A DNA stretch of 64,000 nucleotides from contig JANXTS010000033.1 of the NCBI GenBank assembly GCA_025352265.1, forward strand, positions 1 through 64,000, given 5' to 3'. Both the position numbers and the translations under genes were made by a program. Source of the stretch: Variovorax sp. Its GTDB lineage: Bacteria > Pseudomonadota > Gammaproteobacteria > Burkholderiales > Burkholderiaceae_C. Shown in pieces: positions 46,783-55,445 of the stretch. Numbering within the stretch: the first letter of the stretch is position 1; the number at the start of each line of letters is the position of its first letter. Below the pieces are notes generated by a model. It had not been told where the DNA came from. It did no database searches and saw only the letters and a program-made list of their open reading frames with translations.

Positions 46783-49700
46783 ATGCCGCCCGCGAACCCC
46801 TCCGCCACCTCTTCCGCCCCGTCCTCCACACCGTCTTCCACGACGTCGCCCGTCACCGGTCAGAAGATTTTTCGCATCCGTCGCGACTACAACACTTGGG
46901 TCGCGAACGAAACGCTGGAGGACTACGCGCTGCGCTACACGCCGCGCAGTTTTCGGAAGTGGTCGGAATTCGGCGTGGCCAACACCGCTTTCGGCGCGAC
47001 ATCGTTCCTGGCGCTGGAGGCCATCGGCGGCGCCATCGCGCTGAGCTACGGTTTCTCGAACGCGCTGTGGGCCATCCTCGTGGTCGGCATCATCACGTTT
47101 TTGACCGGCCTGCCGATCTGCTACTACGCCGCCAAGTACGGCGTCGACATGGACCTGCTCACGCGCGGCGCCGGATTCGGCTACCTCGGCTCGACGTTGA
47201 CTTCGCTCATCTACGCGAGCTTCACTTTCATCTTCTTCGCGCTGGAGGCCGCCATCCTGGCGCTCGCGCTGCAGATGTATTTCGATTGGCCGCTCGCCGC
47301 CTGTTATCTGGTCTCGTCGATCGTCATCATCCCGCTGGTGATGCGCGGCATCACGATGATTTCCAAGTTGCAGCTATGGACGCAGCCGATCTGGCTGGTG
47401 CTGTTCCTTTGCCCCTTCATCGCGGTCGCGATCAAGAACCCACAGGCTTTCTCCGACTTCACCGGCTTGGTCGGGCGCATCTCGGGCAACAACGATTTCG
47501 ATCCGCTGATGTTCGGTGCCGGCGCCACGGTGGCGTTCTCGCTGGTGGTGCAGATCGGCGAGCAGGTCGACTACCTGCGCTTCCTGCCGGAGAAAACCGC
47601 CGCCAACAAGCGACGCTGGTGGGCCGCCGTGCTGGTCGCCGGACCGGGCTGGATCGTGCCCGGCATGTTGAAGATGATGGGCGGTGCCTTCCTCGCGTTC
47701 CTGGCGCTTCAGCACGAGATCAAGCCCGAGCACGCGGTCGAGCCGACCCACATGTACCTGGCCGGCTTCGCCTACGTCTTCCATGATCCGGCCTGGGTGC
47801 TCGGCATCACGACGCTCTTCGTCGTGGTGTCGCAGATGAAGATCAACATCACCAACGCCTATGCCGGCTCGCTCGCGTGGTCGAACTTCTTCGCACGGCT
47901 CACGCACAGCCATCCGGGCCGCGTGGTGTGGCTGGTGTTCAACGTGCTCATCGCGATTTTGTTGATGACGCTCGGCGTCTTCGCAGCGCTGGAAAAAGTG
48001 CTCGGCCTTTACAGCAACATTGCCATCGCCTGGGTCGGTGCGCTGGTGGCCGACCTGGTGATCAACAAGCCGCTGGGCTGGAGCCCCAAGTCCATCGAGT
48101 TCAAGCGCGCACATCTGTACGACATCAACCCGGTCGGGCTGGTGTCGATGCTGGTGGCGGCGACGATCGCGATGGTGGCCTATGCCGGGCTGCTCGGGCG
48201 CTGGGCCGAGTCGTTCTCGCCCTTCATCGCGCTGTTGACAGCGCTGCTCGTATCGCCGCTGCTGGCGTGGAAGACCAAGGGCCGCTACTACCTGGCGCGC
48301 ACCGACCTGCAGCACTGGGCGCCGGGGCAGATCGTGCGTTGCTCGGTCTGCGACAACGGCTTCGAATCCGAAGACATGGCTCACTGCCCAGCGTACAGCG
48401 CGCCGATCTGCTCGCTGTGCTGCACCCTCGAATCGCGTTGCCACGATGCCTGCAAGAAAGACTCGCGTGCGTCGGAGCAGATCAGCGTCTGGCTCAAGGC
48501 GTTGCTGACGCCGGCGCTGGCACTGCGGCTCAACTTCCGGGTGGTGCACTACATCCTCGTCACCGCGTCGCTGATTGCCTTGCTAGCCACGGTGATGGGC
48601 ATCGTCTATGCGCAAGAAGGCTTGCTCGACGCCACTGCCGCAGGCATGTTCCTGCAGGCGCCCTTTCTCAAGGTTTTCGCCTTGCTGTCGATGGTGGTGG
48701 CCGTGGCGGCATGGTGGATCGTGCTGGGCAGCGAGAGCCGCAAGATGGCGCAGGAAGAATCGAACCGACACAACCATTTGCTCACGCTCGAAATCGAGGC
48801 ACACGGGCGCACCGGTGCCGCACTGCAGGCCGCCAAGGAAGCGGCCGAGGCAGCAAACCAGGCCAAGACGCGCTACGTGGCCGGCATGACACACGAACTG
48901 CGCACGCCGCTCAACAGCATCCTGGGTTACTCGCAGATCCTGCTGAAGAACGACGACACCGCGCGGCCGCCACGGGAAGCGGTGCAGACCATCCACCGCA
49001 GCGGCGAGCACATGCTGAGCCTGATCGATGGGCTGCTCGATCTGGCACGCATCGAGGCGGGGCGGCTGCAGCTCGAATCGATGCCACTCGCCCTGCCCGA
49101 CTTTCTGGAAGAGGTCGTGCGCATGGTGCGGCCACAAGCCGAGAGCAAGGGCCTGGCCTTCGTCTACACGCAGAGCGGGCGCGTGCCGCCCTGGGTGCAG
49201 GCCGATGCCAAGCGGCTGCGCCAGATCCTCATCAACCTGCTGAGCAATGCGGTGCGCTTCACCGATGCCGGCAGCGTGACGCTGCATGTCGATGCACGCC
49301 GTCAGGTGTTGCGCTTCGATGTGGTCGACACCGGCATCGGCGTGGCGCCGCAAGACCACCAACGCATCTTCTTGCCCTTCGAGCGCGGTGCGGCTGGCCG
49401 GCGGCACGGCGGCGAACCCGGCACCGGTCTCGGACTCACCATCACCGGGCTGCTGACCTCGTTGATGGGCGGCGACCTGCAGCTCGCGAGCACGTCGTCG
49501 AAAGGCAGCGTCTTCAGCGTGCGCGTGTACCTGCGCGAAGTGGCCGACCCCGGTCCGCAGGTCGTGCCGCAGCGCGTGATTTCCGGCTACTTCGGCCCGC
49601 GCCGCACGCTGCTGGTGGTCGACGACCAGCCGGTGCAACGGCAGATGCTGGCCGGCATGCTGGCGCCGCTGGGTTTCGATGTGCGCGAGGCCGCGAGCGG

Positions 49701-50232
49701 CACCGAGTGCCTCGACAGCCTGCGCCAGCATGTGCCCTCGGCCATCCTGCTCGACCTCAGCATGGACGACATGGACGGCTGGGAAACTGCGGGCCGCGTT
49801 CGCGCAGCGGGCTTCGCGCTGCCGATCATCATCGTGTCGGCCAATGTGTTCGAGAACCAGGCCGATCGGTTGCGGTCGAACGATTGCCAGGCCTTCGTCG
49901 GCAAACCGGTGATCGAGTCCGAGCTCACCACCACGCTGGAACGCCACCTCGGACTTCAGTGGTTGCAACAAGGCCTGGTGCCGGCCAGCGGACAAGGCTC
50001 GCCGGCTGCCGAACCCGAACTGCTGACCTTGCCCGAAGAGGCACGCCATGAACTCATGCGACTGGTGCAGGTCGGCCACGTCCGCGGACTGCAACAGGCT
50101 CTCGACCGGCTCGCCGCAGCTCACCCCGACCTGGCCGCCACCTGCACGCACTTGCGCGGCATGGTGGCGCGCTTCGATCTCGACAGTTTCAAGAACGCAC
50201 TTGCCGAGGAGGCCCATGCCCCCAATCACTGA
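46783..50232 (+). CDS. Hybrid sensor histidine kinase with NCS1 permease-like sensor domain
   Basis: 1149 residues from the ATG at 46783; an upstream GTG at 46675 would overlap the regulatory region and is less likely. Residues about 25-490 are a full NCS1 (purine/cytosine/allantoin permease) domain: DYNTWVANETLEDYALRYTP, FGATSFLALEAIGGAIAL and LLTRGAGFGYLGSTLTSLIYASFTFIFFALE. A cysteine-rich segment follows (CSVCDNGFESEDMAHC, CSLCCTLESRCHDAC), then two more membrane helices. The kinase has H704 in THELRTPLNSILGYSQ, NLLSNAVRF, DTGIGVAP and GTGLGLTI. A receiver domain follows with D991 (LLDLSMDDMDGW), then a helical, HPt-like tail. It is divergent from urtA and overlaps the response regulator by 17 bases. 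Inferred role: sensing an amide or urea-like ligand. Confidence 0.9.
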   Translation: MPPANPSATSSAPSSTPSSTTSPVTGQKIFRIRRDYNTWVANETLEDYALRYTPRSFRKWSEFGVANTAFGATSFLALEAIGGAIALSYGFSNALWAILVVGIITFLTGLPICYYAAKYGVDMDLLTRGAGFGYLGSTLTSLIYASFTFIFFALEAAILALALQMYFDWPLAACYLVSSIVIIPLVMRGITMISKLQLWTQPIWLVLFLCPFIAVAIKNPQAFSDFTGLVGRISGNNDFDPLMFGAGATVAFSLVVQIGEQVDYLRFLPEKTAANKRRWWAAVLVAGPGWIVPGMLKMMGGAFLAFLALQHEIKPEHAVEPTHMYLAGFAYVFHDPAWVLGITTLFVVVSQMKINITNAYAGSLAWSNFFARLTHSHPGRVVWLVFNVLIAILLMTLGVFAALEKVLGLYSNIAIAWVGALVADLVINKPLGWSPKSIEFKRAHLYDINPVGLVSMLVAATIAMVAYAGLLGRWAESFSPFIALLTALLVSPLLAWKTKGRYYLARTDLQHWAPGQIVRCSVCDNGFESEDMAHCPAYSAPICSLCCTLESRCHDACKKDSRASEQISVWLKALLTPALALRLNFRVVHYILVTASLIALLATVMGIVYAQEGLLDATAAGMFLQAPFLKVFALLSMVVAVAAWWIVLGSESRKMAQEESNRHNHLLTLEIEAHGRTGAALQAAKEAAEAANQAKTRYVAGMTHELRTPLNSILGYSQILLKNDDTARPPREAVQTIHRSGEHMLSLIDGLLDLARIEAGRLQLESMPLALPDFLEEVVRMVRPQAESKGLAFVYTQSGRVPPWVQADAKRLRQILINLLSNAVRFTDAGSVTLHVDARRQVLRFDVVDTGIGVAPQDHQRIFLPFERGAAGRRHGGEPGTGLGLTITGLLTSLMGGDLQLASTSSKGSVFSVRVYLREVADPGPQVVPQRVISGYFGPRRTLLVVDDQPVQRQMLAGMLAPLGFDVREAASGTECLDSLRQHVPSAILLDLSMDDMDGWETAGRVRAAGFALPIIIVSANVFENQADRLRSNDCQAFVGKPVIESELTTTLERHLGLQWLQQGLVPASGQGSPAAEPELLTLPEEARHELMRLVQVGHVRGLQQALDRLAAAHPDLAATCTHLRGMVARFDLDSFKNALAEEAHAPNH

Positions 50233-51109
50233 AGCGGAGCGCCCCGTGGTGCTGGTCGTCGACGATGCACCGAGCAGCCTGGGCATGTTGTGCGACACGC
50301 TGGAGGCCAGCGGCTACACGGTGCTGGTCGCGGCGGACGGTGAATCGGCCTTGCAGCGGCTGGAACTCGTGGTGCCCGATGCCATCCTGCTCGACGGCAT
50401 GATGCCGGGCCTCTCGGGTTTCGAGACCTGCCGACGCATCAAGGCCAACCCTGCGTTGGCGCATATTCCGGTGCTCTTCATGACCGGCATGTCGGAGACG
50501 CACGACGTGGTCGAAGGCTTTGCCAGCGGCGGTGTCGACTACGTAGTCAAACCGATCCGTGCGCAGGAAGTACTGGCGCGGCTGCACACGCATGCACGCA
50601 ACGCGCGCATCACCCGGATGGCACGCGACGCGGTCGATGTCGCGGGCATGGGCGTGGTGTTCGTCGACACGCGCGGCCGGCTGGCCTGGCGCTCGCCGCA
50701 GGCTGCGCTGTGGCTGCACGCGCTCGGCGAACCCGCCGAGCCTGGCCATTTGCCGGCGGCGCTCGAAGACTCATTGGTCCACGGCAGCACGCGCGTCGTC
50801 ACCACCGCTGGCGGCACGCGGCTGTCGGTGCGCAACCTCGGCGCGGCCACGCTGGGCGAAACGATGTTGCTGCTGGCCCTGCACAAAGAAGGCCCCGCCG
50901 CATTGGCGCGCCTCACCGAAGCCGCGCTCACGCCGCGCGAGACCGAAGTGCTGTCATGGCTCGCCAAGGGCAAGACGAATCGCGACATTGGGGACATCCT
51001 GGGCATGAGCCCGCGCACGGTGAACAAGCACCTTGAGCACATCTTCGAAAAGTTAGGGGTGGAGACGCGATCGGCTGCGGCGGCGCTGGCGAGCGGGCAT
51101 CTGGTTTGA
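50216..51109 (+). CDS. LuxR/NarL-type response regulator
   Basis: 297 residues from the ATG at 50216, inside the end of the kinase gene. The receiver domain has VVDDAPSS, phospho-acceptor D60 (ILLDGMMPGLSG), MTGMSE and the lysine of YVVKPIRA. A central 80-residue segment (VVFVDTRGRLAWRSPQAALWL) looks PAS-like. The C-terminal GerE helix-turn-helix is LTPRETEVLSWLAKGKTNRDIGDILGMSPRTVNKHLEHIFEKLGV. It is the cognate regulator of the NCS1 kinase and the best candidate to bind the two TACGT-N6-ACGTA sites. Confidence 0.92.
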   Translation: MPPITEAERPVVLVVDDAPSSLGMLCDTLEASGYTVLVAADGESALQRLELVVPDAILLDGMMPGLSGFETCRRIKANPALAHIPVLFMTGMSETHDVVEGFASGGVDYVVKPIRAQEVLARLHTHARNARITRMARDAVDVAGMGVVFVDTRGRLAWRSPQAALWLHALGEPAEPGHLPAALEDSLVHGSTRVVTTAGGTRLSVRNLGAATLGETMLLLALHKEGPAALARLTEAALTPRETEVLSWLAKGKTNRDIGDILGMSPRTVNKHLEHIFEKLGVETRSAAAALASGHLV

Positions 51110-51247
51110 CGGGAACTGAAGCGCGCTGAATCCTGAAACCACCCGGGTGCGCTCTGCCAATAAGGTCGGTGGAATAGCAGCACGGCACGCAGCAGCGATA
51201 TCCGAAGCAGTCGTTCGATCAAAGCCAACGGGCGCGCTGTCGAGCCC

Positions 51248-52150
51248 TCAAGCTGTCTTGCGTTTGACGATCGGCGCCGATGATTTTGACCGGCCGCGCT
51301 GCTCCTCCCGGATCAGGTCCGCCAACAGCTTTACTTTGGGCTGCGGCGAGTCCTTGCGCCAGATGAGCATCGTCCTCACCGTCCGGAAATCACCCTTGAG
51401 CTTGTGCTCCGAAAGCCTCGCGCGCTCGGTGTAGGTGTCCAGCACGGCCGCCGGAATGAGCGCGACTCCCATGCCCGCTACGCAACACCCCAGGATGGCG
51501 TGGTACGAGCCGACCTCAATGATCCGACGCGGCGCCATGTTGTCTCTGGCGCACCAGGCCTCCAGCCGTTGACGATGTGGACAGTCAGGCTCGAAAACCA
51601 GCAGCGTGCCTTTTCGGATGTCGTGGGCAGAGCGAATCGGCGGGTGACCGACAGGACCAATGATGACCAGTTGCTCCGTCCACACCGCGAGGCTGTCCAA
51701 CCGCGGATCGGAAACTGGTTCAGCGACCAGTGCTGCGTCGAGTTCCCCCGACAACACGCGCATCGTCAGCGGACGCGGTGCGCCCGTCCGAAGTTCTATC
51801 GACAACTCCGGGTAGCGCTCGTGGATTTGCCCGAGAAGCGGCGGGAGACGGATGGCAGCCGTGCTTTCCATGGAGCCCAGATGAAGTACACCGCGCGGCA
51901 CTTGTTCGTGCATGGCACCACGCGCTTCCTCGGCAAGCGAAAGCAGGCGGTTGGCGAAGTCGAGAAGCACCTTGCCCTGCGGTGACAACTGGAGACGCCG
52001 GCCCTCCCGGCCGAAGAGTGCGACACCGAGGTCGTCTTCAAGATTCTTGATGCGCGTTGTGACATTGGACGGAACACGATGCAGGAGCGCGGCCGCCCGC
52101 GTGATACCGCCAGCCGTGGCGACAGCTTGGAAAACGCGCAAATGAGACAA
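51248..52150 (-). CDS. LysR-family transcriptional regulator
   Basis: About 300 residues. HTH region: LRVFQAVATAGGITRAAALLHRVPSNVTTRIKNLEDDLGVALFGREGRRLQLSPQGK; effector domain with GSMESTAAIRLPPLLGQIHERYPELSIEL. The start is odd. The only standard start near the family N-terminus is TTG at 52150 (M-S-H-L-R-V-F), while the usual LysR opening would be five codons earlier, where the codon is ATT (I-Q-N-I-D-L-S). It diverges from the ABM monooxygenase gene. Confidence 0.88.
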   Translation of the reverse strand: MSHLRVFQAVATAGGITRAAALLHRVPSNVTTRIKNLEDDLGVALFGREGRRLQLSPQGKVLLDFANRLLSLAEEARGAMHEQVPRGVLHLGSMESTAAIRLPPLLGQIHERYPELSIELRTGAPRPLTMRVLSGELDAALVAEPVSDPRLDSLAVWTEQLVIIGPVGHPPIRSAHDIRKGTLLVFEPDCPHRQRLEAWCARDNMAPRRIIEVGSYHAILGCCVAGMGVALIPAAVLDTYTERARLSEHKLKGDFRTVRTMLIWRKDSPQPKVKLLADLIREEQRGRSKSSAPIVKRKTA

Positions 52151-52177
52151 GTCTATATTCTGAATTGGAGAATGAAA

Positions 52178-52206
52178 TTGTCTTGATTATTCATTTTTCA
52201 AGACAA
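52178..52206. promoter_or_regulatory. 9-bp perfect inverted repeat, candidate LysR operator
   Basis: TTGTCTTGA (52178-52186) and TCAAGACAA (52198-52206) are perfect complements 11 bases apart in the AT-rich LysR/ABM divergent region. Good candidate for LysR binding and shared control. Confidence 0.55.
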
Positions 52207-52270
52207 CAACAGATTTCTAAACTGCGATCACTTCATTGTCGAAGCCGCACCCCTCCTTGAAAGACGCCCC

Positions 52271-52594
52271 ATGATCGTGACCGTTTTCAGATCCAGACTG
52301 AACGCCGAATCCCAGAATGAGTACCAGCAATCTGCCGCACGGATGAGCGAACTTGCCAAGGGCATTGATGGCTACATCTCGCACAAGGGGTTCACCGCCG
52401 CAGATGGCGAACGTGTGACGATCGTCGAGTTTGATTCCGAGGAAGGCTTGCGGGCTTGGGCGACCCATCCCGAGCACGTGGAGGCCAAGAAGATGGGACG
52501 GCAGTTGTTCTTCTCGGAGTACCGCGTGCAGGTTTGCAACGTAGTTCGGGACACAGCCAACAGAAAGCCCGCCACGCATCGCGTCGATGCTTGA
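52271..52594 (+). CDS. Antibiotic biosynthesis monooxygenase (ABM) domain protein
   Basis: A 107-residue single-domain protein of the dimeric alpha-beta barrel type: MIVTVFRSRL, ELAKGIDGYISHKGF, GERVTIVEFDSEEGLRAWATHPEHVEAKKMGRQLFFSEYRVQV. The W-x3-PEH-x3-KK pattern is typical of ABM/YgiN-like quinol or small-molecule monooxygenases. Divergent from the LysR gene and probably its target. Confidence 0.85.
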   Translation: MIVTVFRSRLNAESQNEYQQSAARMSELAKGIDGYISHKGFTAADGERVTIVEFDSEEGLRAWATHPEHVEAKKMGRQLFFSEYRVQVCNVVRDTANRKPATHRVDA

Positions 52595-52883
52595 ATGCGA
52601 AAAGGATGTCGATGCGGATGTGATCTTCCGCAACGCCGAGCGATGCAGCGAAAAGCCATGTCAACTTGCTTGGCTCAGCGCAGTCGTGCGCTTGCTCCAG
52701 CTTTTTTGGAGGACCAAATGCACCCGGGCTGAGCGCAGTGACAGGGTCGTTCCGCGGTACTGAATTCCTCCGGCGTGGCAGCACATCTCCGCCGCCACGA
52801 AATCTGGTCAACCCGTTCCAAGCCTGAGCTAACCGACTGCTTCTGGCCCGAAAGCGGCCATTCAATGTGACTGCCCTTACCGG

Positions 52884-54137
52884 TCAGTTCGACGTGGGAG
52901 CATTGCTACTCCGCTTGCTCACGCGTTCTAGGAAGCCATCTACGACCGGTCCCCACAACCCGGTCAAGGAAAGGATGTGATGGCCGTCTTGCCCCGAACG
53001 TGTTTCGAGCACATGGAACCGCCCCTGACCTCCGGCAACTACGAAGGCGTCGAAGCTCTTGCGACTGTGAACAACGCTATAGAAAGGATCGTTTTCCGCA
53101 TATAGCCATAGGCTCGGCCCGGGGAACTTGGCTCCTCTCTTGGCGATGACGGGATTGATCATCTCGGATGCGAACCCATGTTCATCAACCCAGCCGCCTA
53201 CAAAATTCAGAACGCCGCCGAAGAGATCGGGGTGCGACGCAGCGGATGCCAACGCAAGGAAGCCCCCACGAGAATGGCCTCCGATCAGAAGGTGGTCGCG
53301 GCTCACGTCAGCTCTCTCGAGCAGATGCTCTACAACGCATGCCACGTCTTGCAGTGCGCGCTCGAATCCTGGAAGAGCGTATCGGGGATCATCAGAGTAC
53401 TGCGACCGATCTGGTGAAAAGCCTTCGTCGTAAATTCCCCCCGACTTCCCGCGCCCGCGTCGCTGGGGGAAGACAACCATCCAACCGCGATCATTGAAGT
53501 GCTTAGCCAACGTAGGACTGGTCACCGTGCTGGTAAACAGCGATGGATCGTTTCCAACACCCGTCGAACCATGATTGAACACAAGCGTCGGGAAGGGACC
53601 CAGCCCATTCGGCTTGAACGTCACCATCTCGAGCGTGATTTGCTTGCCATGCTCGAACTCGCCGGTAGGCACGCGTTCGATGACGCGCCTTACTCCTGCA
53701 CTCCCATGTGACAGGACACCCGCTATCCATCTGCCGTCGACCTCGCGCCACAAAAGTTCAACAACATCCGGATTTCTCATTCGAAACCGGAGGCTTGCGC
53801 CGTTTGTCAATCGACCTCGAAGTTCGTTTCCGTGAATCTGAGCGAGTACACGTTCGCTATAGACACCCTGACCATCGGATGCGCGCGCACAAACGATGGT
53901 GGCGGCGTGGAGAGAAAGATTCTCAACTATCAGCTTGACGTCGCAGCTCCGGCCCTGGCCGGCCCATCCGGACCACTCGCCGGACCAGGCTGAGATCAAT
54001 GCCGGCAGATCGCTCGGCGGCTGTATTACCGCGATGTCGGCTGGCGCGGCAGCTTCAACTGTGCTCTCAGAAGCTTCCGGCTCCAGAGCACTCATGAACT
54101 CGGGCCAAATTGCGGTGGTCTCTTTTTCGGCGGACAT
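52884..54137 (-). CDS. Alpha/beta hydrolase (dienelactone hydrolase/S9-like)
   Basis: 417 residues. The N-terminal 150 or so show no recognised fold (WSGEWSGWAGQGRSCDVKL onward, lipocalin-like composition). The C-terminal hydrolase has TLVFNHGSTGVGND (oxyanion region), FPQRRGRGKSGG, nucleophile elbow IGGHSRGGFLAL, acid in LYAENDPFYSV and histidine in GQDGHHIL. No signal peptide. Substrate unknown; the two-domain layout suggests a peptidase or esterase. It is preceded by the phosphotransferase gene after 45 bases. Confidence 0.8.
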   Translation of the reverse strand: MSAEKETTAIWPEFMSALEPEASESTVEAAAPADIAVIQPPSDLPALISAWSGEWSGWAGQGRSCDVKLIVENLSLHAATIVCARASDGQGVYSERVLAQIHGNELRGRLTNGASLRFRMRNPDVVELLWREVDGRWIAGVLSHGSAGVRRVIERVPTGEFEHGKQITLEMVTFKPNGLGPFPTLVFNHGSTGVGNDPSLFTSTVTSPTLAKHFNDRGWMVVFPQRRGRGKSGGIYDEGFSPDRSQYSDDPRYALPGFERALQDVACVVEHLLERADVSRDHLLIGGHSRGGFLALASAASHPDLFGGVLNFVGGWVDEHGFASEMINPVIAKRGAKFPGPSLWLYAENDPFYSVVHSRKSFDAFVVAGGQGRFHVLETRSGQDGHHILSLTGLWGPVVDGFLERVSKRSSNAPTSN

Positions 54138-54182
54138 AGGCTGTCGAGTGCTACCTTCAAACGTCGGGTTGTACCCGTACTC

Positions 54183-55184
54183 TTAAGCGGGCAATTCCAA
54201 CGTCTCCCACTGATGCAGCAATGCGACCTGTCGGCGGAGCTGGTCAGAGGGCATCGTTTGCGAACCCCATACGGGGACTCGTCCTGCGTACTCTCCGAGC
54301 AACCAAAATTGCCGCACCGCCATGAACCGTGCGATGGCGGCAAAGTCGGCGTCTGCGACCGGTCTTTTAGCTCGGTAGGCAGAGATGTAATGTTTCCACT
54401 GCATCTCCGCCTTATCGGTCACCTTGGCGTCCGGGACGCGCGGGTACAGGTTCCATGGGTAGACCGCGAGCTCATATGCCAGGTAGCCCGGTCCCGCCTC
54501 GTCGAAATCGAAAAAAACGGCTCGGCGTTGCCCTTGGGCGTCGGTAACAACGAAGTTGTTTTGGCCATGCGCGTCGCCGTGGCACAGCACACGACTCAGT
54601 TCACCCAGGCCCAGGATTGCATCGTGTAGTCGCAAGCCCAGTTTCTCGAACTGGGGACGTAATTCATCAGTCATGGACGGCGCGCGAAGCAGGCCTTCCA
54701 GCGGCCTCAGCAGAAGGTAATCCAGGTCGAGCACGTAGTCGCTTGCCGGGCCCTGGTAGCTTTCGCCACCTCTGTGCAAGTCGACCATTCCGTGCGCAAA
54801 GGCTTGAATGTCAGCAGTTGCCTCTCCGGTGAACTCCCCGTCCAGAAAGTCGAAGAGCATCAGCATCCGGGGGCCTTCCGGCAGCAGCACCTTTATGGCA
54901 ACTTCGCCGGTCGCCGTAGTCACGCACCGAGAGACTTGGCAGCCGACGTGGGCCCAGTGCTCGAGCGCCGCAGCCTCGAACAAGACGTTGGGACCACCTC
55001 GCGGGCGCTCGGCACAAAGCCTCGCCACAACGCGCCGCCCGCTGGCAAAGCTCAGGCGATAAACCTGATTAAAACTTCTGCGCAGGAACTCACTCTCGAT
55101 GACGTCGCCGAGGCCGTAGCGGTCCTGGACCAAGGCGGCGATGCTGGCAGCCGTTGGCGTCGATTGCGCGATTTCCAATGACAT
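54183..55184 (-). CDS. Phosphotransferase (APH/SrkA-like kinase fold)
   Basis: 333 residues from the ATG at 55184, preceded by a G-rich site; the longer open frame to 55385 is not supported. The kinase-like fold has SFNQVYRLSF (nucleotide loop), the catalytic loop VLCHGDAHGQNNFV and the metal-binding FFDFDEAGPGYLAYELA. This matches the aminoglycoside/choline kinase-like family and resembles homoserine kinase type II or SrkA. Substrate unknown. Confidence 0.85.
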   Translation of the reverse strand: MSLEIAQSTPTAASIAALVQDRYGLGDVIESEFLRRSFNQVYRLSFASGRRVVARLCAERPRGGPNVLFEAAALEHWAHVGCQVSRCVTTATGEVAIKVLLPEGPRMLMLFDFLDGEFTGEATADIQAFAHGMVDLHRGGESYQGPASDYVLDLDYLLLRPLEGLLRAPSMTDELRPQFEKLGLRLHDAILGLGELSRVLCHGDAHGQNNFVVTDAQGQRRAVFFDFDEAGPGYLAYELAVYPWNLYPRVPDAKVTDKAEMQWKHYISAYRAKRPVADADFAAIARFMAVRQFWLLGEYAGRVPVWGSQTMPSDQLRRQVALLHQWETLELPA

Positions 55185-55445
55185 GCTGCCCCGCCAGAAA
55201 AGGCCGCGATCATGGCGCAACGATCGGTCGGGCTGGAGCGACGGCTTCTGGCCGATCAGCCACACGATGGAACGTCGATAGTCTGATTCAGAGGTCTTGC
55301 CCTCGACCACATCGTCCGTCATGACCGCCGATGACCCGGCGGCACAAGGCGTCAGCCGACTCGGCTTGCCAGTAACCACCGACACGAACTATCGCGCTAA
55401 CCGTTAGAGTTTTCATCGAGGTTCACCTCGCACAACAAAGACTCG

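Noticed and set aside
48583-50298. 571-codon minus frame, and the 724-codon + frame 47877-50051, over the hybrid kinase
   Set aside because: Both overlap the kinase domains, whose motifs are complete in the frame from 46783.
52392-52865. 157-codon minus-strand frame after the ABM gene
   Set aside because: Half of it is the antisense of the ABM gene and the rest shows no family features; the 52595-52883 gap is left without a gene.
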